Assembly: GCF_030244015.1 (NCBI RefSeq)
Contig: NZ_JASSYX010000001.1
Span: 62,001 to 126,000 of the forward strand
Reading direction: 5' to 3'
Length of the DNA: 64,000 nucleotides
From: Pedobacter ginsengisoli
GTDB lineage: Bacteria; Bacteroidota; Bacteroidia; Sphingobacteriales; Sphingobacteriaceae
Shown: positions 1 through 8,074 of the stretch, one piece after another
Layout of the letters: each line of letters starts with the position of its first letter
Numbering within the stretch: the first letter of the stretch is position 1
Translations under genes and position numbers: made by a program
The notes under the pieces: model-generated
What the model was told of the DNA's origin: nothing
The model's input: the letters and a program-made list of their open reading frames with translations, nothing else
Databases searched by the model: none

Positions 1-342
1 GTATTCAAAATTCCTGAAATCATTGCTGTTGTTTTCAGCAAGGAGCAACTGGATCTCATCCCGCAACATGCCATTGAGCTCTGAGGTAGAAAGATATTTA
101 TCTTTAGCAACCCGGTCCTGAATGCGCGCTATGATTTTTAAAGTCGTGCTTACACCCACATCAGAGGTTACCAAAACCTCTTCCAGGTTGTCCAGCACAT
201 CATCATCAACAGTGGATTTACCGGCTACGGCTTTGGTGATCTTGCTTAAAAAACCTTCTTTAGTTTTCTCTAATCCCTTATCGAGAGCATCCTGCGCTTC
301 TGGTGCAGTCTCCTTTTTCTTAAAAAAATCGAATAAACCCAT
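1..342 (-). CDS. ftsY: Signal recognition particle receptor FtsY, N-terminal part (cut by window edge)
   Basis: The first 114 residues of an SRP receptor GTPase, read from the minus strand; the gene runs off the left edge. FtsY docks ribosome-SRP complexes at the inner membrane for co-translational insertion. The protein opens MGLFDFFKKK, followed by a short charged linker and then the helical N domain (DVLDNLEEVLVTSDVGVSTT), the pattern of the FtsY NG module. The acidic A domain seen in E. coli is nearly absent, as is usual in Bacteroidota. The GTP-binding G domain lies outside the window. It is the last visible gene of the rpmB-rpmG-DUF4295-ftsY run, 73 bp after the DUF4295 stop. Identification rests on the N domain only but is secure. 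Confidence 0.9.
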   Translation of the reverse strand, partial: MGLFDFFKKKETAPEAQDALDKGLEKTKEGFLSKITKAVAGKSTVDDDVLDNLEEVLVTSDVGVSTTLKIIARIQDRVAKDKYLSTSELNGMLRDEIQLLLAENNSNDFRNFEY

Positions 343-415
343 ATGAATGTTTTAATAAAATAAAAAAAGCCCTCCCAGTATAAAGGGACGGCTTTAATAT
401 TAGCTAATATTAATA

Positions 416-577
416 TTATTTTTTAGATGCAACAATAGCATCCTGAACGTGATCGTTGTGAACAATAACTTCTTTAAAAGAATAAGCACCTGTTTTTGGT
501 GATTTAGTCATTGTGATAACCTTTGAATATTCTTTTCCTTTTCCCGTTTTAAGGGTTGCAACTACCTTTTTTGCCAT
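416..577 (-). CDS. DUF4295 family small basic protein
   Basis: A 53-residue Lys-rich protein (begins MAKKVVATLKTGKGKEYSKV, ends VASKK) lying between rpmG and ftsY. It resembles the DUF4295 family, which in Bacteroidota typically sits right after rpmG; its position suggests a ribosome-associated role, but no function is established. ATG at 577, stop TAA at 416-418. No membrane segment or cysteine. It is 40 bp downstream of rpmG and likely co-transcribed. The gene is easy to miss because of its length. Confident that it is a real gene; function unknown. Confidence 0.85.
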   Translation of the reverse strand: MAKKVVATLKTGKGKEYSKVITMTKSPKTGAYSFKEVIVHNDHVQDAIVASKK

Positions 578-617
578 GATCTAAATAGATTGTGTTTAGT
601 TGTTAGTACTAAACGTA

Positions 618-800
618 TTACTTAATTTCTTTATGTACAGTTACTTTCTTCAAAACCGGGTTGAATTTTTTCAACTCTAATCTTTCAGTAGTATTTTTAC
701 GGTTTTTAGTAGAGATATATCTAGACATACCAGGCATGCCACTGGTTTTATGTTCTGTACACTCTAGAATAACTTGTACCCTGTTACCTTTTTTTGCCAT
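618..800 (-). CDS. rpmG: 50S ribosomal protein L33
   Basis: A 60-residue protein beginning [20 protein letters not shown], with the conserved L33 features: the [12 protein letters not shown] strand, the [10 protein letters not shown] loop and the basic C-terminal [19 protein letters not shown]33 is a small protein of the large subunit near the E site. Only one of the four cysteines of the zinc-binding C+ form is present (C14), so this is a zinc-free C- type L33. It follows rpmB by 41 bp in the same orientation, the common order in this phylum. Confidence 0.96.
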   Translation of the reverse strand: MAKKGNRVQVILECTEHKTSGMPGMSRYISTKNRKNTTERLELKKFNPVLKKVTVHKEIK

Positions 801-841
801 TTTCTTATGATTACGGTTGATTTCACATCAACCAGTGTTTT

Positions 842-1075
842 CTACAAATATCCTTTTTTCATGAAGCGGTTGATTGCTTCTGTAATACCAATTTTATTGA
901 TGGTTTTGATAGCTGAAGTAGATACTTTCAGTGTTATCCAACGATCTTCCTCAGGAATATAAAATTTCTGAAGTTGTAAGTTGGGATAAAACTTACGCTT
1001 AGTTTTAACGTTTGAGTGAGAAACATTAAAACCTGTCATTGCCATTTTTCCGGTTAAATCACAAACTCTAGACAT
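842..1075 (-). CDS. rpmB: 50S ribosomal protein L28
   Basis: A 77-residue protein beginning [21 protein letters not shown], the L28 signature (xxCxxTGKxxxxGxNVSHSxxKTKRxFxPNLQ), followed by [14 protein letters not shown]. It is a large-subunit protein and the first gene of a minus-strand run with rpmG, DUF4295 and ftsY. A Bacteroidota-type promoter is visible about 50-80 bp upstream. Length and motif are normal for the family. Confidence 0.97.
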   Translation of the reverse strand: MSRVCDLTGKMAMTGFNVSHSNVKTKRKFYPNLQLQKFYIPEEDRWITLKVSTSAIKTINKIGITEAINRFMKKGYL

Positions 1076-1126
1076 GCCTTATAATATATTGTTAATTGTT
1101 CTTCGCTTAATTTTTTTAAGAGTGTG

Positions 1127-1157
1127 CAAATATCTGTAAAATATTTGTAATCATCAA
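1127..1157 (-). promoter_or_regulatory. Probable promoter of the rpmB-rpmG-DUF4295-ftsY operon
   Basis: On the minus strand TTG (1155-1157) is followed after 20 nt by GATATTTG (1127-1134), one mismatch from the Bacteroidota -7 consensus TAnnTTTG. The spacing is right and the element lies about 50 bp before the rpmB start. Inferred from consensus only. Confidence 0.5.
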
Positions 1158-1239
1158 GTAGGCGAATAAAATATTTTAAATTTATTAAGCAGACCTTATG
1201 GTCTGAACCCGGTGAAGGCGCTGTATTCTAATATCCAGG

Positions 1240-1320
1240 TTCACACATTCTTCACACCTTGTTCACACCAAAGCCACAAACAGGTACCTTTTTGTGAAGA
1301 AAGTGTGACTCAGGTGTGTT
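1240..1320. repeat. Six-copy 11-bp-phased TTCACAC half-site array upstream of acs
   Basis: Three copies of TTCACAC start at 1240, 1251 and 1262. Three inverted counterparts follow at 1292-1298 (TTGTGAA), 1303-1309 (GTGTGAC) and 1314-1320 (GTGTGTT). Each step is exactly 11 bp and the two sets are symmetrical about position 1280. This places all half-sites on one face of the helix, about 105-190 bp before the acs -33 element. The TCACA/TGTGA core resembles a Crp-type half-site, but the arrangement is not a classic 22-bp Crp site. Best reading: a cooperative operator for an unknown regulator. The rest of the 1158-1426 gap shows nothing else. Confidence 0.55.
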
Positions 1321-1426
1321 TCATGTGAGGACTTGCCCTTATTCAGGGTGGTAAAAGATCAGGACTGCAATTGGGGCTGACCGCAATAAAGGGCTGGTCA
1401 AAGTATATGATTAGACATTGGATTGA

Positions 1427-1456
1427 TTGAATTTAAAATCAATTTTGCTAAGTTTG
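1427..1456 (+). promoter_or_regulatory. Promoter of acs
   Basis: TTG at 1427-1429, a 19-nt spacer and TAAGTTTG at 1449-1456, a perfect match to the Bacteroidota -7 element TAnnTTTG. Transcription should start near 1463, giving a leader of about 60 nt. Confidence 0.75.
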
Positions 1457-1461
1457 GGCTT

Positions 1462-1486
1462 CAGATTTTCAGACCCGGAAAATCTG
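1462..1486 (+). promoter_or_regulatory. Hairpin in the acs 5' leader
   Basis: CAGATTTTC (1462-1470) and GAAAATCTG (1478-1486) form a perfect 9-bp stem with a 7-nt loop, at or just after the predicted transcription start. It is followed by three ACCTGA repeats (1493, 1502, 1513) up to the start codon. It may protect the 5' end or control translation; no T-run follows, so it is not an intrinsic terminator. Confidence 0.5.
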
Positions 1487-1521
1487 GAACATACCTGATT
1501 AACCTGAATATAACCTGAACA

Positions 1522-3414
1522 ATGCAAATTACCACACTTGAAGATTACAAAACGACCTATCAGTTAAGCGTAGACCAGCCCGAACAATTCTGGGCGGGCA
1601 TAGCAGATAATTTCCTCTGGCGTAAAAAATGGGATAAAGTATTGTCCTGGAATTTTTCAGAGCCTGACATCAAGTGGTTTGAAGGCGCAAAGCTCAACAT
1701 CACGGAAAACTGCCTGGACCGTCACCTGGCAGAGCATGGCGATAAGCCTGCCATTATTTGGGAGCCCAATGATCCGCAAAAAGACAGCATCACTTTAAGT
1801 TATAAAATATTGCATGAGCAGGTTTGCCGCTTTGCCAATGTCCTGAAAAAGAACGGGGTACAAAAAGGTGACAGAATCTGTATCTATATGCCTATGGTAC
1901 CGGAACTGGCTATAGCGGTGCTGGCCTGTGCACGTATTGGTGCAGTACATTCGGTAGTGTTTGGCGGTTTTTCTGCGAAATCTATTGCTGACAGAATTAA
2001 TGACGCGGAATGCAAACTGGTCATTACCGCCGACGGGGCCTTTAGGGGCAACAAGCAAATCCAATTGAAAGAAGTGATTGACGATGCGCTCATCGGATGC
2101 CCTACAGTCGAAAAAGTGATCGTTCTGACCCATACCAGGACACCAGTGTCTATGCTGAAAGGACGTGACATCTGGTGGGAAGATGAGGTGAAACTGGTAG
2201 ATACCAATTGCCCGGCCGTAGAGATGGATGCTGAGGATATGCTGTTTATACTCTATACCTCGGGCTCTACCGGTAAGCCAAAAGGGGTGGTGCATACTAT
2301 TGGCGGTTACATGGTCTATGCCGGTTATACTTTTTCCAATGTATTCAATTATCAGCCTGGCGAAGTTTTCTTCTGCACGGCAGATATTGGCTGGATTACG
2401 GGTCATTCTTATATCGTGTACGGGCCGCTATCACAGGGTGCTACGACGCTGATGTTTGAAGGAATCCCTACTTTTCCAGATGCATCCAGGTTGTGGCAGG
2501 TAATAGATAAGCACAAGGTAAATATATTATATACAGCACCTACCGCCATCCGCTCACTCATGAGCTTTGGTCTGGAGCCGGTAGCAGGTGCGGACCTGAG
2601 CTCGTTGAGGGTACTGGGTTCTGTTGGTGAGCCGATCAATGAAGAGGCCTGGCACTGGTTTGATGAAAATATCGGTAAGGGCAACTGCCCGATAGTTGAC
2701 ACCTGGTGGCAGACGGAAACAGGAGGGATCATGATCTCACCAATTGCGTTTGTAACTCCGACCAAACCAAGTTATGCAACTCTGCCTTTACCGGGTATTC
2801 AGCCCATCCTGGTTGATGAACAAGGGAACCTGATTGAAGGCAATGACGTAAGCGGTAATCTGTGTATCAGATTTCCGTGGCCAGGGATGCTGCGTACCAC
2901 TTATGGCGACCACGAACGCTGCAAGCTCACCTACTTCTCTACTTATAAAGATCTGTATTTTACGGGCGATGGCTGTCTGAGAGATGAAGACGGGTACTAC
3001 CGGATTACCGGAAGGGTCGACGATGTAATCAATGTGTCCGGCCACCGTATTGGTACTGCAGAAGTGGAGAATGCGATAAATATGCATGCCGGAGTTGTAG
3101 AAAGTGCGGTCGTGGGTTTCCCGCATGATGTAAAAGGACAGGGAATCTATGCCTTCGTTATTTTTCCAAATACCCACAGCGATGCAGACCTGACCCGTAA
3201 AGACATCCTGCAGACGGTAACCCGTGTGATCGGTGCAATAGCGAAACCTGATAAAATATTATTTGTTTCCGGACTACCTAAAACCAGGTCCGGTAAGATT
3301 ATGCGCAGGATCCTGAGGAAGATCGCCGAAGGTGATACTTCCAATCTGGGCGACATTTCTACTTTGCTTGACCCTGCTGTTGTCGAAGAAATCATCGAAA
3401 AATCTAAACAATAA
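1522..3414 (+). CDS. acs: Acetyl-CoA synthetase (AMP-forming)
   Basis: 630 residues, close to the usual length of about 640-650. It converts acetate, ATP and CoA to acetyl-CoA in the cytoplasm. Visible motifs: the P-loop-like YTSGSTGKPKG (about residues 245-255), the substrate-pocket DTWWQTETGG, the hinge region YYRITGRVDDVINVSGHR, and the C-terminal PKTRSGKIMRR, whose Lys592 is the residue adenylating the acid and the usual acetylation site. The N-terminal ACAS_N region (EQFWAGIADNFLWRKKWDKVLSWNF) is present. The ATG at 1522 fits the strong promoter and 60-nt leader. No gene for a protein acetyltransferase or deacetylase is nearby; transcriptional control through the 1240-1320 array is an inference. 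Confidence 0.96.
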   Translation: MQITTLEDYKTTYQLSVDQPEQFWAGIADNFLWRKKWDKVLSWNFSEPDIKWFEGAKLNITENCLDRHLAEHGDKPAIIWEPNDPQKDSITLSYKILHEQVCRFANVLKKNGVQKGDRICIYMPMVPELAIAVLACARIGAVHSVVFGGFSAKSIADRINDAECKLVITADGAFRGNKQIQLKEVIDDALIGCPTVEKVIVLTHTRTPVSMLKGRDIWWEDEVKLVDTNCPAVEMDAEDMLFILYTSGSTGKPKGVVHTIGGYMVYAGYTFSNVFNYQPGEVFFCTADIGWITGHSYIVYGPLSQGATTLMFEGIPTFPDASRLWQVIDKHKVNILYTAPTAIRSLMSFGLEPVAGADLSSLRVLGSVGEPINEEAWHWFDENIGKGNCPIVDTWWQTETGGIMISPIAFVTPTKPSYATLPLPGIQPILVDEQGNLIEGNDVSGNLCIRFPWPGMLRTTYGDHERCKLTYFSTYKDLYFTGDGCLRDEDGYYRITGRVDDVINVSGHRIGTAEVENAINMHAGVVESAVVGFPHDVKGQGIYAFVIFPNTHSDADLTRKDILQTVTRVIGAIAKPDKILFVSGLPKTRSGKIMRRILRKIAEGDTSNLGDISTLLDPAVVEEIIEKSKQ

Positions 3415-3480
3415 AAACTTTCCTTTGCTTCTGCTGTTCTTTAGTTTACATAACCGATTGTAAAACATAAATTAAGGAAC

Positions 3481-3666
3481 ATGGATAAGTTAGAATTGAA
3501 AGGAAAATGGAATGAGATCAAGGGTAAGGTGAAACAGGCGTATGCGGATCTGACCGATGATGATTTGAAATATGAAGAAGGGAAGGACGATGAATTGTAC
3601 GGGAGGTTGCAGCAAAGAACCGGCAAGACCAGGGATGAACTGGTTGACTGGATAAAAAGTTTGTAA
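3481..3666 (+). CDS. CsbD-like stress protein
   Basis: A 61-residue highly charged protein, [24 protein letters not shown] followed by [31 protein letters not shown]. This is the CsbD (UPF0337) pattern: a small soluble helical protein found in many bacteria and often stress-induced; biochemical role unknown. It sits 66 bp after acs with no terminator between them, so read-through from acs is possible, though its own promoter is likely given its family. Start ATG at 3481 follows AAGGAAC, a weak purine-rich stretch. Confidence 0.85.
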   Translation: MDKLELKGKWNEIKGKVKQAYADLTDDDLKYEEGKDDELYGRLQQRTGKTRDELVDWIKSL

Positions 3667-3668
3667 GC

Positions 3669-3700
3669 TTTGGCTTTTTTAAAATTACAACGTAGCTTTG
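3669..3700 (+). promoter_or_regulatory. Promoter of the RRM protein gene
   Basis: TTTG at 3669-3672, a 20-nt spacer and TAGCTTTG at 3693-3700, a perfect Bacteroidota -7 element. Transcription should start near 3707, about 30 nt before the ATG at 3738. The -33 element directly abuts the csbD stop codon. Confidence 0.75.
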
Positions 3701-3737
3701 TGTTTAAGGTAGGGAATAATTTTAAAAGGGTACTTTC

Positions 3738-4109
3738 ATGGTTAAATTGTTTGTCGCGGGGATTCCCGACAACTTGCAGGAAATAGGATTGATAGAAATG
3801 TTTAGTTTGTATGCTTTGGTCAGCAGCATTACCGTGGTGACTGATAAGCAAACCGGCAAAAGCCTGGGCTACGGCTTTATAGAAGTTCAGGATATGGCTG
3901 CTGCAGGCAGGGCCATTGAGGCGCTGAACGGTCTAAAAGTTGGCGCCAGAAAGCTGGAAGTTAAAATAGCAGAGGAGCGCAATAAACCCTTTTCAAAACG
4001 ACCACAGGAGAGACCTGCACAGAAAAACAGTTCAGGCCTTTCAAAAAGCAATGCCCGGCAACCCGTGCAGGGTAAGTCAAAAAGGCCCAGAGTAAAATCT
4101 GGTTTATAA
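3738..4109 (+). CDS. RNA-binding protein with one RRM domain
   Basis: 123 residues. Residues 1-80 form one RNA recognition motif: RNP2 KLFVAGIP at 3-10 and RNP1 KSLGYGFIEV near 44-53, with the aromatic residues expected to stack on RNA (F5, Y49, F51). The C-terminal 40 residues are basic and low complexity (Lys, Arg, Pro, Ser), typical of an RNA-contacting tail. Single-RRM proteins of this kind are common in Bacteroidota and cyanobacteria; in Bacteroides, related proteins act as global RNA-binding regulators, but the targets here are unknown. The gene has its own promoter and ends at a strong palindromic terminator. Confidence 0.88.
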   Translation: MVKLFVAGIPDNLQEIGLIEMFSLYALVSSITVVTDKQTGKSLGYGFIEVQDMAAAGRAIEALNGLKVGARKLEVKIAEERNKPFSKRPQERPAQKNSSGLSKSNARQPVQGKSKRPRVKSGL

Positions 4110-4112
4110 AAT

Positions 4113-4142
4113 ATAAGGCCAGCCGGTACCGGCTGGCCTTAT
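4113..4142. terminator. Bidirectional terminator, 30-bp perfect palindrome
   Basis: The sequence from 4113 to 4142 is a perfect inverted repeat with no loop interruption (half-site ATAAGGCCAGCCGGT, centre at 4127/4128). It lies between the converging RRM gene (+) and M16 peptidase gene (-), 3 bp and 17 bp from their stops. A-rich and T-rich flanks on each side make it usable in both directions. Confidence 0.85.
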
Positions 4143-4159
4143 CAGTAAAAAACAATTCC

Positions 4160-7090
4160 TTAATAGCCGAATATCTGTTCCAAAGTCAGTTTATGAACTG
4201 TTCCGAATTTCTGCATGTCTTCCAGTTTAACTTTTTTCTCTGAAGCAACGATGCAGTAGTTGTAGGGTTTGCCTGATACATTAGTCCTGTGGAATGCGTT
4301 GATGTCGTCAAAGGTCAGGGATTTCAGGCCATTGTATTCATCAATCCTCGAATCATGGTCAATGCCCAGCTTCTGGTTTGCAAAGTAGCTTCCAATGATG
4401 TCATCTTTGGAAATCCGGCTGGTTTCTATTGCATTCAGGGCATTGTCTTTCGATGCTTCAAAAGATTTGTCCGCACGGGGGAGGTCATTTAGCAATTCGT
4501 TCATGCCAGCTACCGCATCGTTCATCTTATCGGCCTGGCTGCCGACATAGGCAATCATGGCATATTCTTTTTCTTTCTTGTCAGGCGATGAATAGACCGC
4601 AAAAGTAGAGTAAGCCAGCGCCTTGGACTCTCTGATTGTTTGAAATACAATAGAGCCCATGCCTCCGCCAAAGTAACTGTTAAACAGGTTTACTTTAGCC
4701 GCCAGCGTCGGGTCGTACACACCACCATTGCGGATCCAGCGGATTTCCGATTGTACCATGTCATAATCAGCAAAGTATACCTGATTGCTGGTGTTATTGG
4801 TGTATGTAAATTCCTTTGCTGGTGCGATAGGTGTAAATTCAGCAGGCAGTTTGTGCAGCCTGGCAATACTTGTTGTAAAAGTACTTAAAGTCTGAGGGCC
4901 ATAGTAAGTAATGGTATGTTTGTAGTTGTTGATGTTGTGCAGGATATAGAGCAGCTGCTCCGAAGTGATTGCTTTGACCTCATCATTGCTCAGTGTATAG
5001 TTTGAAGGATTGTCCTGGCCGTATTGTGCGTAACTCATCAAGCCGTTCAAAATAGCCCCTTTGTTGAGTTTGTTGTTTTCCCTTGATTTGAGGATGCGGC
5101 TTTTCAGCTCGGCCAATGCTGTTTCATTGGGTTTGCAATTGGCCAGGATGTGTTCTACCAGGCTCACTGCCTTGTCAAAATTTTCCTGCAGGCCACTGAT
5201 GCTGATGGTCGCCACTTCATTGCCTACATTAAAGCTGTAACTGCAGGCGATATTATAAAATTCTTTACTGATCTGCTCTGCGGTATATTTGTCTGTAGCC
5301 AGAAAAGTCAGATACTGGGCAGCATATGGCTGCAATTTATAGTTCCATGCGCCCATATCAAAACGGTAGGACATCCGGAAGATGCTGTTGTCCCTGTTCT
5401 GTACAGCGATCACATCGGCGATACCCACTTTGCCAAAGTTCAGGTCTTTTTTATAATCCAGAAACTTAGGTGCAATTGGTTTTACAGGTGCTGCCAGGAG
5501 GTTTTTTGTGAAATCTGAGGTTTCGCCGGCATTGGTATTAACCGGGGTAATGGCCGGTTTTTCTACTTTCAGGGTATTTTTGTCTTCGCCTTTATGTTTG
5601 AAGCCGGCCACATAATTGTCTCCAAAAAATTGTTTGGCAAAACCTGTTACCTGCTGTTTGCTGATCTTGGCCATTTGATCAGGGCCGCTCAGGGATTTGT
5701 CCCAGTTTACCCCCCTGTTCAATATGAATTCATTAGTAGCAGACTCGACACGATAGCCGTTGTTGTCGAAAGCCTGCAGCAGGCCCAGTTTGCTGTTGGC
5801 TACAGTGGCCTTGATAAGGCGCTCATCCCAGTTCCCGCTTTTGAGTAAAGCGATCTGGTCCAGCAGGAGTTGCTGTGCCTGTTCCAGAGATTGTCCTTCC
5901 TTTGGTTGAGCGGTCAGGCTAAATACGCCATAATCTTTCATCTGCTGATAGCTTGCCCCGGAACGGAGTACTTTCTGCTGTTTGTTCAGGTTGATGTCCA
6001 GTAAGCCTGCTTTGCCGTTTGAAAGGATACTGGAGATCAGGTCCAGCATCATAGTCTGTCTGGTATTCTGGGCATAGCCTCTATAGTTGAGTTCTACGCT
6101 TTCGGCGCTCGGGCCATATACATCCACTTTTTGAATGTTTGTCAATGGTTTTTCAGGAGCCGGTTTGTACTGGCTGACGGGTTTTGCTTGCATAAAGGCA
6201 AACGACTGGTCTACTTTTCCGATCATTTCATCGGGATTGAAATCACCGGCCAGTACTACTGCCATATTATTGGGTACGTAATATTTATTGTAATAATTTC
6301 TGATCTCCACCAGTGAGGGGTTTTTCAGGTGTTCAATGCTACCGATGGTAGTCTGCTGTCCGTAGTTGTGTGTTGGAAACAGGAGTTCAAACATCTTTTC
6401 ATTCAATTTCCAGCTGTCATTGTCCAGCCCACGGTTCTTCTCTTCATATACCGCCTCAAGTTCCGTATGAAAAATTCTGAATATAGGATTGCGGAAGCGT
6501 TCCGCCTGCAATGCCAGGAATTTGTCCGTTGCATTGGCCGGAAAATCTTCATTGTATACAGTTTCTTCATACCAGGTGTGCGCATTGGTAGACTGTCCGC
6601 CAATGGCTTTCATCATTTTATCATACTCGTTGGCAATCGAAAAATTAGAAGCCTGTCCCGAAGTCTTGTCGATTTCCGCATAAATCTCCTTGCGTTTAGC
6701 GGGATCGGTAGTTTTGTTGTACCGCTCATAAAGCGAATCGATCTTATCCAGCAGGGGTTTTTCTTTTGCAAAGTCCATAGTCCCGAACTTATCGGTTCCC
6801 TTAAAGAGTAAATGTTCCAGGTAATGTGCGAGTCCGGTTGCATTGCGGGGATCGGTGTTACTGCCCGCCCTTACCGCCATGCGGAATTCTATAGTAGGTT
6901 CTTTGGCGTTTTGTGATAAAATAACCGTCAGGCCATTTTTCAAAGTATAGAACCGGGATTTGGTAGGGTCGTTGGTCACATATTTATAAGTGTATCCACC
7001 GGATGTGGCTGTTTTCCACTTATAAGCAGATTGAGCCATAACACCCGAACCAATAAGGAGGAAGCAGGCCAGCAACAGTTTGTGTTTCAT
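4160..7090 (-). CDS. Secreted M16 family zinc metallopeptidase (pitrilysin/insulinase type)
   Basis: 976 residues from the chosen start. A signal peptide (MKHKLLLACFLLIGSGVMAQ) directs it to the periplasm or beyond. The inverted zinc motif HxxEH is HYLEH at residues 89-93, followed by LLFKGTDKFG as in active M16 subunits. The length accommodates two M16 halves (active N-terminal half, inactive C-terminal half with M16_C segments), so it is a full clamshell enzyme that degrades peptides. An upstream in-frame ATG at 7135 would add 15 residues, but a -7 element (7109-7116) lies inside that extension, supporting 7090. Likely role: turnover of periplasmic peptides; substrate not predictable. Confidence 0.92.
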   Translation of the reverse strand: MKHKLLLACFLLIGSGVMAQSAYKWKTATSGGYTYKYVTNDPTKSRFYTLKNGLTVILSQNAKEPTIEFRMAVRAGSNTDPRNATGLAHYLEHLLFKGTDKFGTMDFAKEKPLLDKIDSLYERYNKTTDPAKRKEIYAEIDKTSGQASNFSIANEYDKMMKAIGGQSTNAHTWYEETVYNEDFPANATDKFLALQAERFRNPIFRIFHTELEAVYEEKNRGLDNDSWKLNEKMFELLFPTHNYGQQTTIGSIEHLKNPSLVEIRNYYNKYYVPNNMAVVLAGDFNPDEMIGKVDQSFAFMQAKPVSQYKPAPEKPLTNIQKVDVYGPSAESVELNYRGYAQNTRQTMMLDLISSILSNGKAGLLDINLNKQQKVLRSGASYQQMKDYGVFSLTAQPKEGQSLEQAQQLLLDQIALLKSGNWDERLIKATVANSKLGLLQAFDNNGYRVESATNEFILNRGVNWDKSLSGPDQMAKISKQQVTGFAKQFFGDNYVAGFKHKGEDKNTLKVEKPAITPVNTNAGETSDFTKNLLAAPVKPIAPKFLDYKKDLNFGKVGIADVIAVQNRDNSIFRMSYRFDMGAWNYKLQPYAAQYLTFLATDKYTAEQISKEFYNIACSYSFNVGNEVATISISGLQENFDKAVSLVEHILANCKPNETALAELKSRILKSRENNKLNKGAILNGLMSYAQYGQDNPSNYTLSNDEVKAITSEQLLYILHNINNYKHTITYYGPQTLSTFTTSIARLHKLPAEFTPIAPAKEFTYTNNTSNQVYFADYDMVQSEIRWIRNGGVYDPTLAAKVNLFNSYFGGGMGSIVFQTIRESKALAYSTFAVYSSPDKKEKEYAMIAYVGSQADKMNDAVAGMNELLNDLPRADKSFEASKDNALNAIETSRISKDDIIGSYFANQKLGIDHDSRIDEYNGLKSLTFDDINAFHRTNVSGKPYNYCIVASEKKVKLEDMQKFGTVHKLTLEQIFGY

Positions 7091-7108
7091 GTTTGATAAG
7101 TTATGTTT

Positions 7109-7116
7109 CAAACTTA
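7109..7116 (-). promoter_or_regulatory. -7 element of the M16 peptidase promoter
   Basis: On the minus strand TAAGTTTG, a perfect Bacteroidota -7 match, giving a predicted start near 7102 and a leader of about 12 nt. No good TTG lies at the -33 position, so confidence is moderate. It argues against the longer reading frame starting at 7135. Confidence 0.5.
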
Positions 7117-7228
7117 GATAAAAACTCGTTAACATTGTTTCGAATTCTCGTACTTTTACGGTTATAAATCATTCTAACTATAAAATCTCCCGAAAAAGGT
7201 GATTTTGACACATTACACAGAAATTCCG

Positions 7229-8071
7229 ATGAAACAGCAACAATCCAGACCCAATATTTTAGTAGTAAATGATGATGGCATCACAGCCCCGGGGATAAAA
7301 AACCTGCTGGAGGCTGTACAGGAATTTGGAAATGTGGTGGTGGTAGCGCCAGATGGCCCGCAGTCGGGCATGGGGCATGCCATTACGATAGGAAAGCCAC
7401 TGCGTTTTGACAAGGTTGACCTTTACCCCGGAGTGGAGATGTACAAATGCTCGGGCACACCAGTAGACTGTGTGAAACTGGCAGTCAATAAGATCTTTAA
7501 AGGGAAAAAACCTGACCTTTGCGTCTCCGGGATCAACCACGGGCTGAACAATTCCATCAATGTCATCTACTCCGGTACCATGTCTGCTGCGGTAGAGGGT
7601 GCTATAGAAGGGATTCCTTCGATTGGTTTTTCACTGGACGATTATACCCAGGAGGCTGATTTCAGCCATTGCAAAAAATACATTAAAACCATCTGCCAGC
7701 AGGTGCTGGAACATGGATTGCCGGCGGCAACATTGCTCAATGTAAATTTTCCTCAGGGTGCTGATCTCAAAGGGATAAAAATCTGCAGACAGGCCAATGC
7801 CAAATGGGCAGAAGAATTTGATGAACGAAAAGATCCTTATGAACGTCCGTATTACTGGCTGACGGGTGTTTTTCAGAATAACGATAAAGGTGAGGATACA
7901 GATGTCTGGGCATTGGAACATGGTTTTGTATCGGTCGTCCCCGTGCAGTTTGACCTTACGGCGCATCATGCCATACCAGTGCTGAACACCTGGACTTTTG
8001 ATACACCTGTTGCTAAAGCAGGGGACAAAATACATAAGACCCTTGCACCTGACGGCCCTTCACTTGGTTAG
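7229..8071 (+). CDS. surE: 5'-nucleotidase SurE
   Basis: 280 residues from the ATG at 7229. SurE is a divalent-metal-dependent nucleoside monophosphatase/survival protein. The family signature ILVVNDDG (residues 10-17, metal ligands D15 and D16) follows the start closely, then PDGPQSGMGHAIT, the GTPVDCVKLA loop, and SGINHGLNNSINVIYSGTMSAAVEGA. An upstream ATG at 7199 would add ten residues before the conserved N-terminus and is less likely. It is followed by a small membrane protein gene (3-bp gap) and lpxB (1-bp overlap), suggesting translational coupling. The divergent gap to the M16 gene shows only a weak plus-strand -7 candidate (TACTTTTA at 7151). Confidence 0.95.
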   Translation: MKQQQSRPNILVVNDDGITAPGIKNLLEAVQEFGNVVVVAPDGPQSGMGHAITIGKPLRFDKVDLYPGVEMYKCSGTPVDCVKLAVNKIFKGKKPDLCVSGINHGLNNSINVIYSGTMSAAVEGAIEGIPSIGFSLDDYTQEADFSHCKKYIKTICQQVLEHGLPAATLLNVNFPQGADLKGIKICRQANAKWAEEFDERKDPYERPYYWLTGVFQNNDKGEDTDVWALEHGFVSVVPVQFDLTAHHAIPVLNTWTFDTPVAKAGDKIHKTLAPDGPSLG

Positions 8072-8074
8072 CCA

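Noticed and set aside
1240..1320. Reading the TTCACAC array as a CRISPR or DnaA-box origin
   Set aside because: Repeats are only 7 bp, spaced 11 bp, half of them inverted, and none match the TTATCCACA DnaA box; there are no spacers.
1795..2406. Antisense frame of 203 codons inside acs
   Set aside because: It is the complement of a well-conserved enzyme gene, has no promoter or family resemblance, and results from codon bias.
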